64,000 nt of DNA, taken from positions 2,356,001 through 2,420,000 of the forward strand of contig JAFEKR010000001.1 in the NCBI GenBank assembly GCA_019022495.1, written 5' to 3'. Numbering within the stretch: position 1 is the stretch's first letter; each line of letters opens with the position of its first letter. The translations under genes were made by a program, and so were the position numbers. The DNA comes from Epichloe hybrida. Taxonomy: Eukaryota > Ascomycota > Sordariomycetes > Hypocreales > Clavicipitaceae. The notes below the pieces were generated by a model. That model was given only the letters and a program-made list of their open reading frames with translations, was not told the DNA's origin and did no database searches. Positions 1-12,073 of the stretch are shown here, piece after piece.

Positions 1-3000
1 TACCAGGCCATCACTCCTTCCACGGCAGCCAGCAACATCCATCGAATGTACTTGTAGGTGTTGAGGCCCATGTTTCGTTGGCCATAGACGTACAGCTCCG
101 GCACGGCCAGCAGGGTGTCTGCGCCGAGGTCCTGTTCCCATATGCCGAGGCAGATGGTGCACAGGCTTGTGAAGAGGGTGTTGAAGACTGTCAGGCTTGT
201 CGACTGGTACAGGGATGTCCCCGTATATCCATTGTACCTCTGGTACTGAGCCGTGGGGAGGTAAAAGAACATTTCTTTCCAGAAAGTGTACAGAATAAAC
301 TTGGCTGTGCGAACGTAATTCCATCTACCGTGTACCAGGAGCAATCTCTGCAGGTAGCGGAACTGAGCAATGGCGTAATCTGCAACACGAGCCGCCTGGA
401 GTCCCTCTTGTCCTGATATGCCAACGCCAACGTGGCTCGCTTGGATCATGGCCAGATCATTGGCCCCATCACCAATAGCCAAGGTCAAACCGCAGTGTTG
501 GTTGCCCTTGGACTTCCCCAACAACGACCGAACGGTCCTTACGAGAAGTGCCTTCTGTGCTGGGGACGCGCGGCAGCAGATGACAGAGTCGACAAGCATC
601 ATGATGGGGAAGAACTGCTTCGACAAGGCCTTGGACTTTTCCACTGCCGCCAGCGTTTGTCCATCAATCACGACGACGCTGTGAATTGAACCTGAACCGT
701 TGTGTAGCTCCTCCTCGGCCAGCGCCGTGAGTTGCGCCTCCAGGGGGCGTTGCTTGGCTACGTCGAGGATATGCATATCAGATCCGGGCCGACAGATCCG
801 GGCCGAGTGTGCAATATTGATGGCCGTTTCGCGTTTGTCGCCTGTCAGCATCCAGATCTTGATGTTGGCGCGTCGGAGTCGGTCAATGGTGTCGGGAACA
901 CCTTGCTGCAGCTTGTCTTCAATCGCAGTTGCTCCGACCAAATCAAACGACTGCTCGATCTTTTCCCCCGCGGCTTCAATAAGTTCCTGTCGGCTGACCA
1001 GGCTGGTGGACGCATCGTCGTAGCCCTTCTTCCACGCTCGATACTCCTGCTCGGGAATGAACCTCTGGGCATAGAGCAACGTTCTCAGGCCTTCTGTGGC
1101 GAAGTCGTCCAAATGCTTGAAGCATTTCGTGAAGACCTCAGACTCGTCGTACATGGTCGAATCTTCCAGGAAACTGAGATGCTCTGGCACGGGCAGCTGA
1201 GGGTGATGGTTCGAAGGGGTCAGAAGAGACGCTCGATTTCGAGACACGTCCAGTGATACGCCACGCGGTGCTGGAGAGCCTCCACATGGACGGTCGCCAG
1301 AGACTCCCATGAGCTTTTTGACCTCGAAAGACCTCCTCCTAGGCACTGACTGCTGACGCTGCTGATCGATGCTGCGCCCTCCGTTCACGCCGGGAGTCCG
1401 TCTCACTGTCAAGCTGGGTCGACCACCGAAGCTGTTGCGAGGCTCATGCTGCTGGCTGCGGCGCAATAGTTCGTGTTCCAGATCAGCACTTTTCCTCACC
1501 TCAGTAGCTTTCTGCATAGCCAACGACGCCAGCTTGAGACGGGGCAGAATGGCTGAATCTGCGCCTTTGCATATGATGGAAACTCGACCATCTGGATACC
1601 GAACAACTATCGACATCCTCTTTCGAGCACTACTGAACTCAATAATGTCAAGAATATCAAACGTCAACTTCTCCACTCCTCCGCTGGGCCGAGGCACCTG
1701 CAAGGTGATTGATTTGACTGTTCGCTGCGTGACTTGATACCCCAACTCTCGGGCGGCCCGGACGAGAGCCAACTCATCAGGCGATGATGCCTGGAAATCT
1801 ATCTTGCCGTCCTTGATCTCAGGTAGGCAAGTGTGGCACAAGGCCACTGCAAGCAGGCAGTCCCTGGCCTTCCTGGAGAAGACGGAATGGGGGCGAAGTC
1901 TGAGGTACTCGACCAAATTCGAGGTGCTCACGTCAGGCTGGATGTGATCGGGACGGCCAGTCGAGCGCCATTGAGATGATGTGCGACGACCTGCGACAGA
2001 CACCCGTGAAGGAGCCATGATGGGCGTTTCCATGTCGTTCACGCCCTCTTCGTGAATGACTGGCGACATCGCTTCGGTCTTATGCACGGAGGATTTCCGG
2101 GTGAAGTAGCCCACGTCTTCGGCGGATGAGGTGGGAGTCGATGCCTCTTCGTTTTGTGTCAGGTCCGTATCGTGTAGCCAGACTGTTCCAGCGACACTCA
2201 ACTTGCGGAATTTCATAATGTTGTCCGTCAGTGTCCCCGTTTTATCTGAGAATATGTACCCGACTTGACCAAGATTCTCCAGAATCGTGTTGGTATTACA
2301 ACGAGCAGGAGTGTCCGACTCTTGGTGATACATTTCGATATCAGAGTTCATCAGCAGCAGCTGGCCGATTTTGACAATTTCAAGACTAATGTAGAGCGCC
2401 AAAGGAACTACGTTGTTAAACATGATGATGAACGCGATGATGATCTGGTAGAAGGGGACAGTCGCCTGATCCAAGTACCAGGCATGTTGTTCATAGTCCT
2501 CCTTCCACTTCACGTAGCCCATGGAGACGCCAACGGATAAGATGACAACGTAGGTGGCAAGCGTAACGACAACCATGTTTACCACCTTCTCCAACGCTGG
2601 CTTCTTGGCACTCGGATGCTGGTTCGAGTTCATGCGGACTTTGCAATCCTCTCCGGTATTGATGACAAGGCCATGGGCAGCTGTCGTATTCCGCATAACA
2701 CTGCCTCTATAGATGACCTCGTTCAATGTCAACGGCACGGCTTTTCCATCCACGGCGACTCGCCCATCAAATTTGAACAGTTCCGGATTTGGGTCCTCGA
2801 CGACAAACTCGGCCTTGCAGTTCGCGATTCCCTGGATGGAGTCACAGCCTTCAAGGGCATGGCAAACTTGTTTTGTTTTTAGGTTCGTTTCGCCGTCCAG
2901 CGCCATGGTATCGACGTAAGCAAGACCGTTCTCCCCATCGCTATGCAACAGAACCAAATCGGCCGGTATTGCTTCGTCCCGGGAAAGTCGCACCACATCT

Positions 3001-3807
3001 CCCACCTTGATATTTCCCCACCGAGTTGGAACCCAGCGAACACCTTGAAACTCGTCATTGGGAGCTACCCGGGGCTCCGCAGTGGTCTTGACGTGGAATG
3101 GGTTGAGTCGATTTAGCAGATTCGGCGGCCTGATCTTGCCAGTAAAGTGGTCTATGCGACCGAGGACTGTCGCAAAGTTGGCGTTTTCAACCTTGTCCAA
3201 TCGATGTCGTCTAAAATCGTCGTAGCCCTCCTTGACAATTGTCAAAAGAATGAAGAACAGCAGAGGCAGGATTGTCGTGAACGACCCAGTCGTAGACAAT
3301 CCGGGTATCTAGAGAGCGGGACAGGGTTAGTATGGCTGGCATGGCATGAGGAATGCTCCAAACAACAACAGTTTCCCGACTTACCATTTGCGGGACGCCA
3401 ACACAGAGAAAATAAAAATTCCCGACGCGAGTAAATTGGAAGAACAATTGCTTGGGAATGAAATCCCACACGGTGTAGCGAGAGGTCCGAACATTGTTTG
3501 AGATGTACGCGTGACCACGTCTTGTGTCTCTCAAGGGCTCGTTGTGCTCAAGGGCCAGCGGGATGTGCCTTCCATCTTCAGAGGCGACCAAATGCTTCTT
3601 GCGAAGGATGAGCTCGACTACAGTCGACTGGCAAATCTTGCTGGACGTATCTTTGATTATGGTCTGCACCTGTTGGACCCAGGGGATGCGGAATGCAGGC
3701 GCTGGCTTGTGTCGAGTGGAATCGCATTCATGAACATTTTGATGGATTTGGCGCTTCTCCGTGTTGGTGCTTTCGCTCTCGGCCACGGCCATGGCGCGCG
3801 TGTGCAA
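1..3807 (-). CDS. Dnf3-like P4-type ATPase (phospholipid flippase), 3' end outside window
   Basis: This encodes a P4 ATPase, which moves phospholipids between the leaflets of Golgi, endosomal or plasma membranes using ATP. I read two exons, 3807-3385 and 3308-1, separated by a 76-bp intron with a GTAAGT donor. Visible family marks, in order, are the actuator motif DGETNLK (2877-2897), the phosphorylation motif DKTGT with the catalytic Asp (2232-2246), and the hinge motif GDGANDL (453-473). A run reading IPGLSTTGSFTT follows the first splice. The N-terminal SRYTVWDF..KQLFFQF segment and the long low-complexity insert between the phosphorylation and nucleotide domains fit Dnf3 better than Dnf1/2 or Drs2; that assignment is inference. 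The C-terminal membrane helices lie beyond position 1. The start at 3807 is the first in-frame Met; 3792 is an alternative. Confidence 0.88.
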
Positions 3808-3842
3808 TTCGCAGTTTCATACGATGCCGAGTTGTGTGGGGA

Positions 3843-3874
<32 letters not shown>

Positions 3875-5103
3875 ACGATGGAACGATGGAACGATGGAAC
3901 GATGGAACGATGGAACGATGGAACGAACGAACAAACGTAGCAAAGCTATGGAATTCCAAGAGAGTCCTCCGGTTTGGTCTGATCGTGCCGTCAGGACGAC
4001 GAGCAGAAGTCGGAGGAAGGAGTTGTCAAAGGCCTCTCGTATCGACTTGCCAGGGTGCAGGGGCCTGCCTGTTCCTGTTCCTGTTCCAGGCAGCCGGACA
4101 CTTTTGGACACTTTTGGACAACTTTGGACAACTTTACGTCAGAGGCAGGGGTTGGGATCTGTAGATGGCGCCGTTCATAGCGGTGGCGTTGGCGTGGCGT
4201 GGTTTGCTATGGAGTAGTGTGGAGTAATGTGGAGTGGTGAGGAGTAAAGTGGTCCAGTAAGGACGGGCGGTGCGACGCAATGGCTACCTCGACGAGTCGG
4301 AGGTCGCACGGACTCCGAGAGCATCACCAGGGGACGGACAAACCGGGGTTACAGTAAATCTGACAAACCGCACCGGACTGCTTTTTAAGAGCTTCGATAT
4401 TTCATTCACGACGGAACGGCTCACTGGCTTGATGAGGCAGGAGGGTTCTTGCTGCCATCCTAGCCAACGACTCAAGCCACGTGGGGGCCCTTGGGGGGCC
4501 CTTGGCCCGTTATTTTGGGGCAAAATTGTTTCCATATGAAGCCAGCGATTGCGCAAGCCAGTCTTCAAGCTCAATAAATGAACATTTGTTTAACCATAGA
4601 CCAACAAACAAGTACTCCGTAGACTCTCAAGTACAAAGGCCATTGACTACTTTACTTATAAGGAAGGTATCCAGTCAACTCCCACGCTTCTCACTCCACA
4701 ACGATAGCACCATTATGGATTGAATCTGGCATGTGTTTCAATTTTCTTCTTCTCCACTCTTCGCTTAGAGCCTGTGCAAACTGTGCAAATATCTCAGTCT
4801 AAGCTAAGCTCTGCAAATCTGGTGCCCGGCCAGTATCAATCAAATAAACCAGTTGCTTCAAATAGAATGGTTTAGTTGGCGTGCAATTTTTCGGTTTAAA
4901 AAAAATGCAAATCCCTTTGGAACGCCGGGAATGATTTTGCTCTGCGTTTCGACGCATTTGTAACACGGCAAATATCATTCTGATCCAGCATCGCTGTGCA
5001 AAACCGAACCCCAAGACAGGAAAGCAACATTGCACTCAAATCAAATGCCAAACGCACAATGGATCAAAATTAGCGTCTTTGCATCACAAAAAAAGTAAAC
5101 TTC
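3808..5103. other. intergenic region, flippase promoter side and TFIIB 3' side
   Basis: I see no gene here. It holds the 5' flank of the flippase gene with two microsatellites, short GTGGC runs near 4183-4201, a degenerate repeat of TGTGGAGTA type around 4206-4252, and one TACTCCGTA 9-mer at 4613-4621. The part from about 4550 to 5100 is A+T-richer than the neighbouring genes. Confidence 0.6.
3841..3920. repeat. compound microsatellite: (GAAA)8 then (GAACGATG)6
   Basis: Eight perfect GAAA units (3841-3872) run directly into six perfect GAACGATG octamers (3873-3920). The block lies immediately upstream of the predicted flippase start codon, so it is probably in the 5' UTR or core promoter. 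Confidence 0.95.
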
Positions 5104-6147
5104 TCATGCTTGTACCTGCGGTATATTATCCATGTGGCCTCCGTCGTCGAGCCACTCTTTCTTGATCAGCTGTTCACGAGCAGCAAAAAGATGCTTGTAA
5201 GCCGTCTTGACTGTGCCATCGCTGACGCCAGCTTGCTTCGCAATAGGAAGCGATGAGCGTGGTTCGCCAACCAAATGACAAGCCATGTAGATACATGCGG
5301 CCGCCACCGAAAGGGGAGAGCGGCCAGCAAGCGCAGAGATGTCATTGGCTTTCTCGGCGAGGTCTCGTGAAATCTTGGAGATCTTTTGCTGGTTCTTGAA
5401 GCCAAGCTGAGACACGTATCGACTGCAGAGATCTTCCGCACCAACAGAGGTATTCTCGTAATTGGTCACCGTGTTAAGACCAGTAGCGCCCTCGCCCTCG
5501 GTGTCTTGCAGTTTCTGCAAGAACTTCTGCAGCTGCTTGAATACTCTGCCGACCTCCTTCTTGCTGACACTAGTAAGGTTGAAGATTTCTCGGAATGTTC
5601 GAGGCACGTTGTTTTGTCGGCAAGCGATGAAAATGCACCCAGCAATGACAGCTTCTTGGGGTTTGCCCTTCATGAACTTGTGCTTGTCCACAAGCTTGAA
5701 GATGTGTTTTGCAGCGTTGGAAACATTCTGGCCCATGTTGATTGCCTCACAGAGGGAGACAATCTCCTTGTACGCCTGCATCAGTCCCCTTTGCGCCTTG
5801 TCCTGGTTGGCGTTGTTCTGCGTGCGCGAGAGCGCCTTGTGAGCCTTTGATTCGGAAAACGCAACGGTTGTGGCGAGTTGCTCGCCCTCCACGAACTCGT
5901 CTTGTGGTCCACCAACACGGCTGGGATCGTCACCACCATGATCATCGTTGGCAAACGTGCGCCATTCTGACCTGGTGTCAATGATACGAGTACCAACGAC
6001 AACGCCGCAGCTTTGGCAGACCATGTCACCGCTGGAAAACTCTTCAATCAGGTTTGGCGGGATCTCCTTGCAATCGGGACAACACAATATGTTGTTCAGG
6101 TCTTCCTGAAACCCTCCCCCATTCGAATCTCCACCAGGTGGAATCAT
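5104..6147 (-). CDS. SUA7: transcription initiation factor TFIIB
   Basis: This is the RNA polymerase II general factor that bridges TBP-bound promoter DNA and the polymerase in the nucleus. From the chosen Met (6147) the protein has 347 residues, close to yeast Sua7 (345). An N-terminal zinc ribbon shows CPDC and CQSC pairs. It is followed by the B-reader/linker motif IIDTRSEWRTF and the segment GGDDPSRVG. Two cyclin-like repeats follow, marked by AVIAGCIFIACRQ and RSPLSVAAACIYMACH. The frame is open for 103 codons upstream of 6147 (to 6456), but that extension has no family resemblance and is probably 5' UTR. A short upstream coding exon cannot be excluded. The region from 6147 to the stop is a single exon. 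Confidence 0.93.
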   Translation of the reverse strand: MIPPGGDSNGGGFQEDLNNILCCPDCKEIPPNLIEEFSSGDMVCQSCGVVVGTRIIDTRSEWRTFANDDHGGDDPSRVGGPQDEFVEGEQLATTVAFSESKAHKALSRTQNNANQDKAQRGLMQAYKEIVSLCEAINMGQNVSNAAKHIFKLVDKHKFMKGKPQEAVIAGCIFIACRQNNVPRTFREIFNLTSVSKKEVGRVFKQLQKFLQKLQDTEGEGATGLNTVTNYENTSVGAEDLCSRYVSQLGFKNQQKISKISRDLAEKANDISALAGRSPLSVAAACIYMACHLVGEPRSSLPIAKQAGVSDGTVKTAYKHLFAAREQLIKKEWLDDGGHMDNIPQVQA

Positions 6148-7274
6148 CTTGGGCTCGTACGGTTTCGCAGTATATATACTGCTCACTTGGTCAAATACTT
6201 TATGTGCTCGCTTGACAGCCTGGCGTCTCGTCCAGAGTTGTTGCCGTTTCTTCACTACTGTTCGTCGAGCTAAGGAACTGGAGTCGTCTTTATGATCGTG
6301 GAGGAAAAGGCGATCGTTGAGAAGCTGGACGAGAAGTGGTGAATGCAGTTTGACGATTTCAAAGTGTGCGTCGAAGATTCGAAATCCTGACGTCACCCAG
6401 AGGCAACGCTCGGACAAGACAGGATAAGAGGCTCGTCGTAACAAGAAATTGCACAATGCAAGAGAGTGTGATTCCGAGCGTTGATTCTAACTAGTTGTGA
6501 TGCAGAGTTCACGAAAGATTGACAGGGAGCAAGACGCCGAAATTTTCAGAGACGTGCTTTGGCAGATTGTCTCGTGCTCGCCCTTATCGTGCCTTTTTTA
6601 GACCTTTTCAATTTCTTTAACTCTGTTTATTTAGCCGCTATTCACCCCGGAGACAAGGACATGTGTCAGAAAACACAGTTCAGGTGCGTTGCGGGGTCGC
6701 TAAGGAAAAACTCAAAACTTCTGCCAGCCGACCGTTCAGAAACCAGTGAAGGCGTCTGAGATTGCGAGAAGCTCAGATCAAAGAATAGTCGGCTCGAAGT
6801 GGTCGTCGCTGCCGCAAGAGCTCGAATGCGATGATTTTAGCGCGTTTTACGAGGTGAAAGCGAGGGTGACCGACTTCTGATGGCAAGAGAATGACTGGAA
6901 GGGAGGTTGTTGAGGAGAAGATGAGGAGGCGAGAGGCCAGCCAAGGCAGAGGAGCCAACAAGCTTTGTCTGGCGCTGGTGAATGTTCTGGGGCGCAGGGC
7001 TGAGTAATCGGCATTCCCGAGCGGAAAAATGATTGTTCCATCAGTACTACAGATCCACCGCATGGAGCCGAGATCGGCCAATGATGAAACAATACTATAT
7101 ATAGTTATTGGGTGTTCATTTTCATGTTCGTTCACAGGAATAGTAAGACACCGCCATATATCAAGCATTTTCTTCCCAGCAAGCAAACAGACTACACTGG
7201 CAAATAACACACTGGCAAATCCACGTCGACTCTGCCGTCTGCAAACAGTTGCCAAATTTCCTGCTTCGTTTCCC
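6148..7274. other. divergent intergenic region between TFIIB and trp-4
   Basis: This is the shared upstream region of two divergently transcribed genes. An A+T-rich TATA-like stretch (CTATATATAG) sits near 7095-7104, about 170 bp before the trp-4 start. I see no perfect TGACTCA (CPC1/GCN4-type) site, which one might expect upstream of an amino-acid biosynthesis gene. No gene is visible. Confidence 0.5.
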
Positions 7275-8613
7275 ATGATGGCCTCCCCCCAGCTGGAGCG
7301 CTCCGGCGAGCCCGGCCTGCCTCCATTCGATCTGAAGCCATTGTTAACCAAGCTCTGGCCGCTGAGAAACGATGTTACTCCGGGAGAGATTGCAGAAGCA
7401 ATCTCTCACTTTTTCACAAACCAGGTGACCGAGGCTCAGACTGCTGCGCTGCTCATGGCGCTACATTTCACAAAGATGGATTTGCGTGCGGATGTTCTAG
7501 AAAAGACTGTGCGTGTCATGTTGAAAGCTGCCGAGGACATCCCTGTGGATGAGCTCAATGCCGTTCTCACAAAGAGGGGGAGGAAAGAAGGGGTTTACAA
7601 CGGAGGTCTGGTAAGAAAGAAGACCAAGCCCCCGTGTGTCACGACATTGTGAGATATGAGAGTGAGTCTGTGTATTCTCATGCTGACCTGTTCCCAACAC
7701 CAAGTGCGACATTGTGGGAACCGGAGGTGACTCACACAACACTTTCAACGTCAGCACAACGGCATCCATCCTCGCTTCTTCTCTCCTCATGGTCGCGAAG
7801 CATGGCAACAGGGCCAGCACGTCAAAGTCGGGCAGCGCCGACATGATCAACAGCATGAAGCCCAAGGCGCCCGTGCTGAGCACCGTCAATCCCGACTCCC
7901 TCGTCAAAATCTACTCAGAAACCAACTACGGTTTTCTGTTTGCTCCCGTCTTCCACACCGGCATGCGCTACGTTGCCCCCGTTCGCAAACAACTGCCCTT
8001 TAGAACCATCTTCAACAACCTAGGCCCCCTGGCCAACCCCGTCGAAGACGTGTTGGAGGCCCGCGTCATCGGAGTCGGAAGACGCGATCTCGGCCCGGCG
8101 TTTGCGGAAGCGCTGAAGGGTGCTGGGTGTCGCAAAGCCTTGATTGTCTGCGGAGAAGAAGAACTCGACGAAGTGAGTTGTGCCGGTGGCACCCTCTGCT
8201 GGCTGCTCAGAGAGAAGAGTCCCGGTAGCGAGGTTTTCATCGAGCACTTCATCATTACGCCCGAGGACTTTGGTGCCACGCGTCACCCTTTGAGCGAGGT
8301 TTCGCCGGGCAAGGAGCCGGCTGAGAATGCCGAGATCCTGCGAAGAATACTTTGTGGCGAATTCTCTGAAGACGATCCTTTGATTGACTTCATAGCCATC
8401 AATACGGCTGCTCTCTTCGTCGTGGCCGGAGTTTGCGAGGCAGATACCAGCGACCTGGGTCGCGGCGACGATGGCAAGGTCATTCTGGAGCGTGGACACG
8501 CGGGTCAACGCTGGAAGGAAGGATATAGAAGAGCGAAGTGGGCTATCAAGAGTGGTGAGGCTTGGAAACAGTGGCAAGCGTTTGTGGAAATCACCAACAA
8601 AATTGGGTCATGA
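7275..8613 (+). CDS. trp-4: anthranilate phosphoribosyltransferase
   Basis: The enzyme transfers a phosphoribosyl group from PRPP to anthranilate, the second committed step of tryptophan synthesis in the cytosol. Two exons, 7275-7610 and 7705-8613, are joined over a 94-bp intron in phase 0 and give 414 residues. Exon 2 opens with CDIVGTGGDSHNTFNVST; GTGGD is the PRPP-binding glycine-rich loop of the family. Further marks are KHGN..STSKSGSAD and FAPVFHTGMRYVAPVRKQL, followed by RTIFNNLGPLANP. Two adjacent ATG codons (7275 and 7278) are possible starts. Length and motif order are normal for a monofunctional fungal enzyme, and I see no lesion. Confidence 0.95.
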
Positions 8614-8889
8614 ATGGCACATGTGTCAGTGCAATCAATGCAGTGGCCTTTTTTTTTTTTTTTTTTTCTCATCAAGATACATGTTGAATGGACCACGATT
8701 CATTGTACAACGTACCATGTTAGCATCAGTCCAGTAGTCACCATGAGTCATCGTTCATCATCTGAAGCTCGTCTTTTCGACGACCGCTCCAAGCATGGGT
8801 GCATTTCTTCTCATCGTGTTCCTTCTCGGCGTCCTTGCAAGAAATGTCTTCCGAGGCTGTTTCAACGCCCGGGTGGTGATTCAAGGATC

Positions 8890-9408
8890 TCACGCTCTCG
8901 CGCCGCATCCGCGAGCAGGCGCTTCGGGCTGTTTACTTTGCTGGCCAGTACATCTCTCTTGGTTCAACCCAGAAACACCGACTTTGCGCTCTTGACACGA
9001 GGATTTCTGCATGTTGATTGGCTTCTGAGCGGTATCGTTTCTGGAGTGGTCTGAGTTATCGGCATGTGAGTCGTGAGAAGCTGCGCGGCCAGCTAAAGAT
9101 TTTTGAATAATGTACAGTCGTTGGTACTCATGATTAGGGTCGAGGCTCCCACACCTAGACAGTCCGGAGTAGTGTCTTGGTATTGCAAGTTCTGGGTGAG
9201 GCCACTCTCTCGAGCTCACCTCCTCGTATGGCCTGCGGCGGCGGCGGCAGCAGCAGCCCCATTTGATGTAAAGAATGGTAAACGCGATTGTGATGCCAGT
9301 CAAGACCAATATTGAAGCAGTGATGCCGACCACGATCCATTGCCTCGGATTATATGGCAACTGTGCCTCAACACCTCTTCGATGTCGTATCCAGGCTGTA
9401 GACGCCAT
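8890..9408 (-). CDS. small single-pass membrane protein, unknown function
   Basis: I do not recognise this 172-residue ORF. Residues about 24-49 form one strongly hydrophobic segment, followed at once by GCCCRRRRRP. That basic stop-transfer sequence suggests the N-terminus is outside or lumenal and the long hydrophilic tail is cytosolic; the cysteines could be palmitoylated. The tail is rich in Ser, His, Asp and Gln with no domain. A GTGAGC inside the frame near 9218 could be a splice donor, so the C-terminal part may differ in the real transcript. The gene lies tail-to-tail with trp-4. Confidence 0.45.
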   Translation of the reverse strand: MASTAWIRHRRGVEAQLPYNPRQWIVVGITASILVLTGITIAFTILYIKWGCCCRRRRRPYEEVSSREWPHPELAIPRHYSGLSRCGSLDPNHEYQRLYIIQKSLAGRAASHDSHADNSDHSRNDTAQKPINMQKSSCQERKVGVSGLNQERCTGQQSKQPEAPARGCGARA

Positions 9409-10637
9409 CTTATAGTTCGTAATGGCAGGCAGCTTCTGCGGCCCGGACCGAGTCAGATGAGTATTAACCAGATACAGGCTCTGTCCACGCGGACCGGGTG
9501 GTCAGGCCATGAGATTAAGTACAATGTTTCAGTCTGTTGTCCCACTGACTGAGCGTGACAAGGCGTTGAACAATCAACCTCGTGACAGTCTGGCATCTAT
9601 AATTGGCAACCTGGCACAAGCAGGTTCCCCGCATGGCGAGAGCATGGCGAGAGCATGAGTGCAAGGATGCCGGCAATTATTACGACAGCCATCTCTGATA
9701 TCTTTCTGCTTCGTTTCTGGGTAGTACTCGACGAGTTTCGGTTTCAAACCGCTGTCGAGCCGGCAGATACGCGGCAGGAGGGTGGCAGGAGGGTGGCAGG
9801 ATGGTTGCAGGAGGGTGGCAGGAGGGTGGCAGACTGATGTGAGAGCCAAACATGATGATGGTTACGGACTACAAAGCTCCAACCTCGTATTGCTTTCTCC
9901 TTCGCTTCCGTACATTCGGATTACTACAATCAGGTACCTTGGCCCCACAACTATAACACGAATCGTCCTGGTACTTATATTGTAGTGTAATTTGCTCAGT
10001 AAAAGAAGTACCTCTCATACTGGCTTGTCGTATTGGATGGACACCCTTGTCAGCACGCGATTATACATAGCCTCATGTACGGAAGCGAAGGAGATTTATT
10101 ATTAGAGGTCCTGAAAAGTCGTGAGAGCGAAAAGAAGCAATTGATTGACTTGTTTGACCTGCTGAAGTACTCGGTCGAGGAAGGGAAGACGATCTGCTGG
10201 TTCGAGTTGTGTCACGTTGGTTTCCCACAGTTGGACATCGCAGCTAAATTGCCCCGGCCCGATCTCAGCTCATCTCATCTCATCTCGGAAGAAAAGAGAC
10301 ACAGCCGTGGACAGCCGGAGGACGCAGCTGGCTGCACAGGACAGTGGGGGACACTGAGAAGCATCTTGAGATCTCCGCCGACGGCTCCAGGCGCTCCAGG
10401 CTGAGCGCCAGAGCCACCAACACCGCTAGTAGAACAAGACGGGCAGATACAGTGGGTGTAGGCCAGCCGGCACAGTGGGGAAGTTGCCGAGCCCAGCGCC
10501 CAGTGCCCAGCGCCCAGTGCCTCAAACCCGTCCTTGTCCTCCTCCTGGAATGGAAACCCATTGTCCACGACCATCACCTCCATATTCCCGGCGCTCGATG
10601 CTGGCTGGTCTTTGGTATTCGTGACACGCTCCTGGCA
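9409..10637. other. intergenic region upstream of the CoA-transferase locus
   Basis: This holds the 11-bp minisatellite at 9773-9827, a short CATCT-type run near 10265-10288 and a repeated CCCAGCGCCCAGTGC block near 10491-10520. The native promoter of the CoA-transferase gene must lie here. The small ORFs in it show no family resemblance. Confidence 0.5.
9773..9832. repeat. minisatellite, 11-bp unit GGCAGGAGGGT, about 5 copies
   Basis: Units start at 9773, 9784, 9795, 9806 and 9817. The third (GGCAGGATGGT) and fourth (TGCAGGAGGGT) each carry one change; a partial unit follows. Confidence 0.9.
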
Positions 10638-10946
10638 ATGTCGACCATTTCTCGGTATCTTCGGCACGTAATCGCGGCTCGGCCGGCTCGGCCGTCTCTC
10701 GCATATCATCATGGCCGCTGCCGATACTCCACGCCAGCCAAGTGTCCTTTACCTCTGGAAGGCTATCGCGTGTTGGACATGACCCGTGTTCTGGCTGGTG
10801 TAAGTGCATTCATGCATTGCTTGATATTACGCTTGCTCCGCCTGCTCCCTAGCAAGGCAGATAACGGTAACGGTGCGTGCTAACTCTTCATCACAGCCTT
10901 ATTGCACTCAGCTTTTGGGCGACATGGGGTGAGTTGAATTCACCAT

Positions 10947-11004
<58 letters not shown>

Positions 11005-11740
11005 TTCTTCTTTTCTTCTTTTCTTCTTTTCCAAAAATAGGAGAAATGCTAAAGCATCATCATTCTTGCTGCTAATAGTGCCGAGATCATCAAGATTGAG
11101 CATCCAGTTCGTGGTGATGATACCAGAGCGTGGGGTCCTCCCTATGCCACATACAAGTCAGAATCGAATGTAGAAGGGCCGGGAGAGGCTGCCTACTTTA
11201 TTGGAGTACATCAAACCCATCTCCGTCTTTTCCGTCAGAGTGTACATGTACCACATGTTGCTGTTGTCTGACCTGCAATCACAGGCAAACCGAAACAAAA
11301 AGTCTCTTGGTCTCTCCTTCCAGCACAAAGAAGGTGTTGATATTCTGCACAGGCTTGTTGCCAAGTGCGATATCCTCGTGGAGAATTTTCTCCCCGGCAC
11401 CCTGAAGAAGTACTCGATGGATTACGAAACGCTGCGCAAGATGAATCCTGGTCTCATCTATGCATCAATCACTGGGTATGGCCAAACGGGCCCGTACTCG
11501 AGCCGTGCTGGCTATGATGTCATGGTGGAAGCCGAATTCGGCTTGATGCACATCACCGGTCAGCGGGACGGTCCTCCCGTCAAGGTTGGCGTTGCTGTCA
11601 CGGATCTTACGACCGGCTTGTACACCAGTAATAGTATCATGGCGGCGCTGCTGGGCCCGGCGCTCGATGCTGGCTGGTCTTTGGTATTCGTGACACGCTC
11701 CTGGCAATGTCGACCATTTCTCGGTATCTTCGGCACGTAA
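10638..11740 (+). pseudogene. truncated 5' copy of the class III CoA-transferase gene
   Basis: This is the upstream member of the tandem duplication. Its exons (10638-10799, 10897-10928, 11079-11205, then 11285 onward) are base-for-base those of the intact copy 1069 bp downstream. At 11656 the coding frame leaves the gene: after MAALLG it reads into duplicated 5' flank as PALDAGW and stops at 11738-11740. The product would lack the last half of exon 4 and all of exon 5, and so would not contain the GQHIDVAL segment or the C-terminal domain that closes the interlocked fold. It keeps the native upstream promoter region. It could still contribute exons to a full mRNA by skipping into copy 2. Confidence 0.85.
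10948..10999. repeat. CT microsatellite in intron 2, copy 1
   Basis: A long uninterrupted CT run ends in TTTCTCTTTTCTTC repeats. The same tract with the same length recurs in copy 2 (12017-12068). It forms the pyrimidine-rich part of intron 2. Confidence 0.95.
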
Positions 11741-12015
11741 TCGCGGCTCGGCCGGCTCGGCCGTCTCTCGCATATCATCATGGCCGCTGCCGATACTCCA
11801 CGCCAGCCAAGTGTCCTTTACCTCTGGAAGGCTATCGCGTGTTGGACATGACCCGTGTTCTGGCTGGTGTAAGTGCATTCATGCATTGCTTGATATTACG
11901 CTTGCTCCGCCTGCTCCCTAGCAAGGCAGATAACGGTAACGGTGCGTGCTAACTCTTCATCACAGCCTTATTGCACTCAGCTTTTGGGCGACATGGGGTG
12001 AGTTGAATTCACCAT

Positions 12016-12073
<58 letters not shown>

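Noticed and set aside
6148..6456. 103-codon N-terminal extension of TFIIB
   Set aside because: Open but unlike TFIIB; starting at 6147 gives the usual family length.
10033..10404. ORF just upstream of the CoA-transferase
   Set aside because: No family resemblance; it overlaps the expected promoter region of the CoA-transferase.
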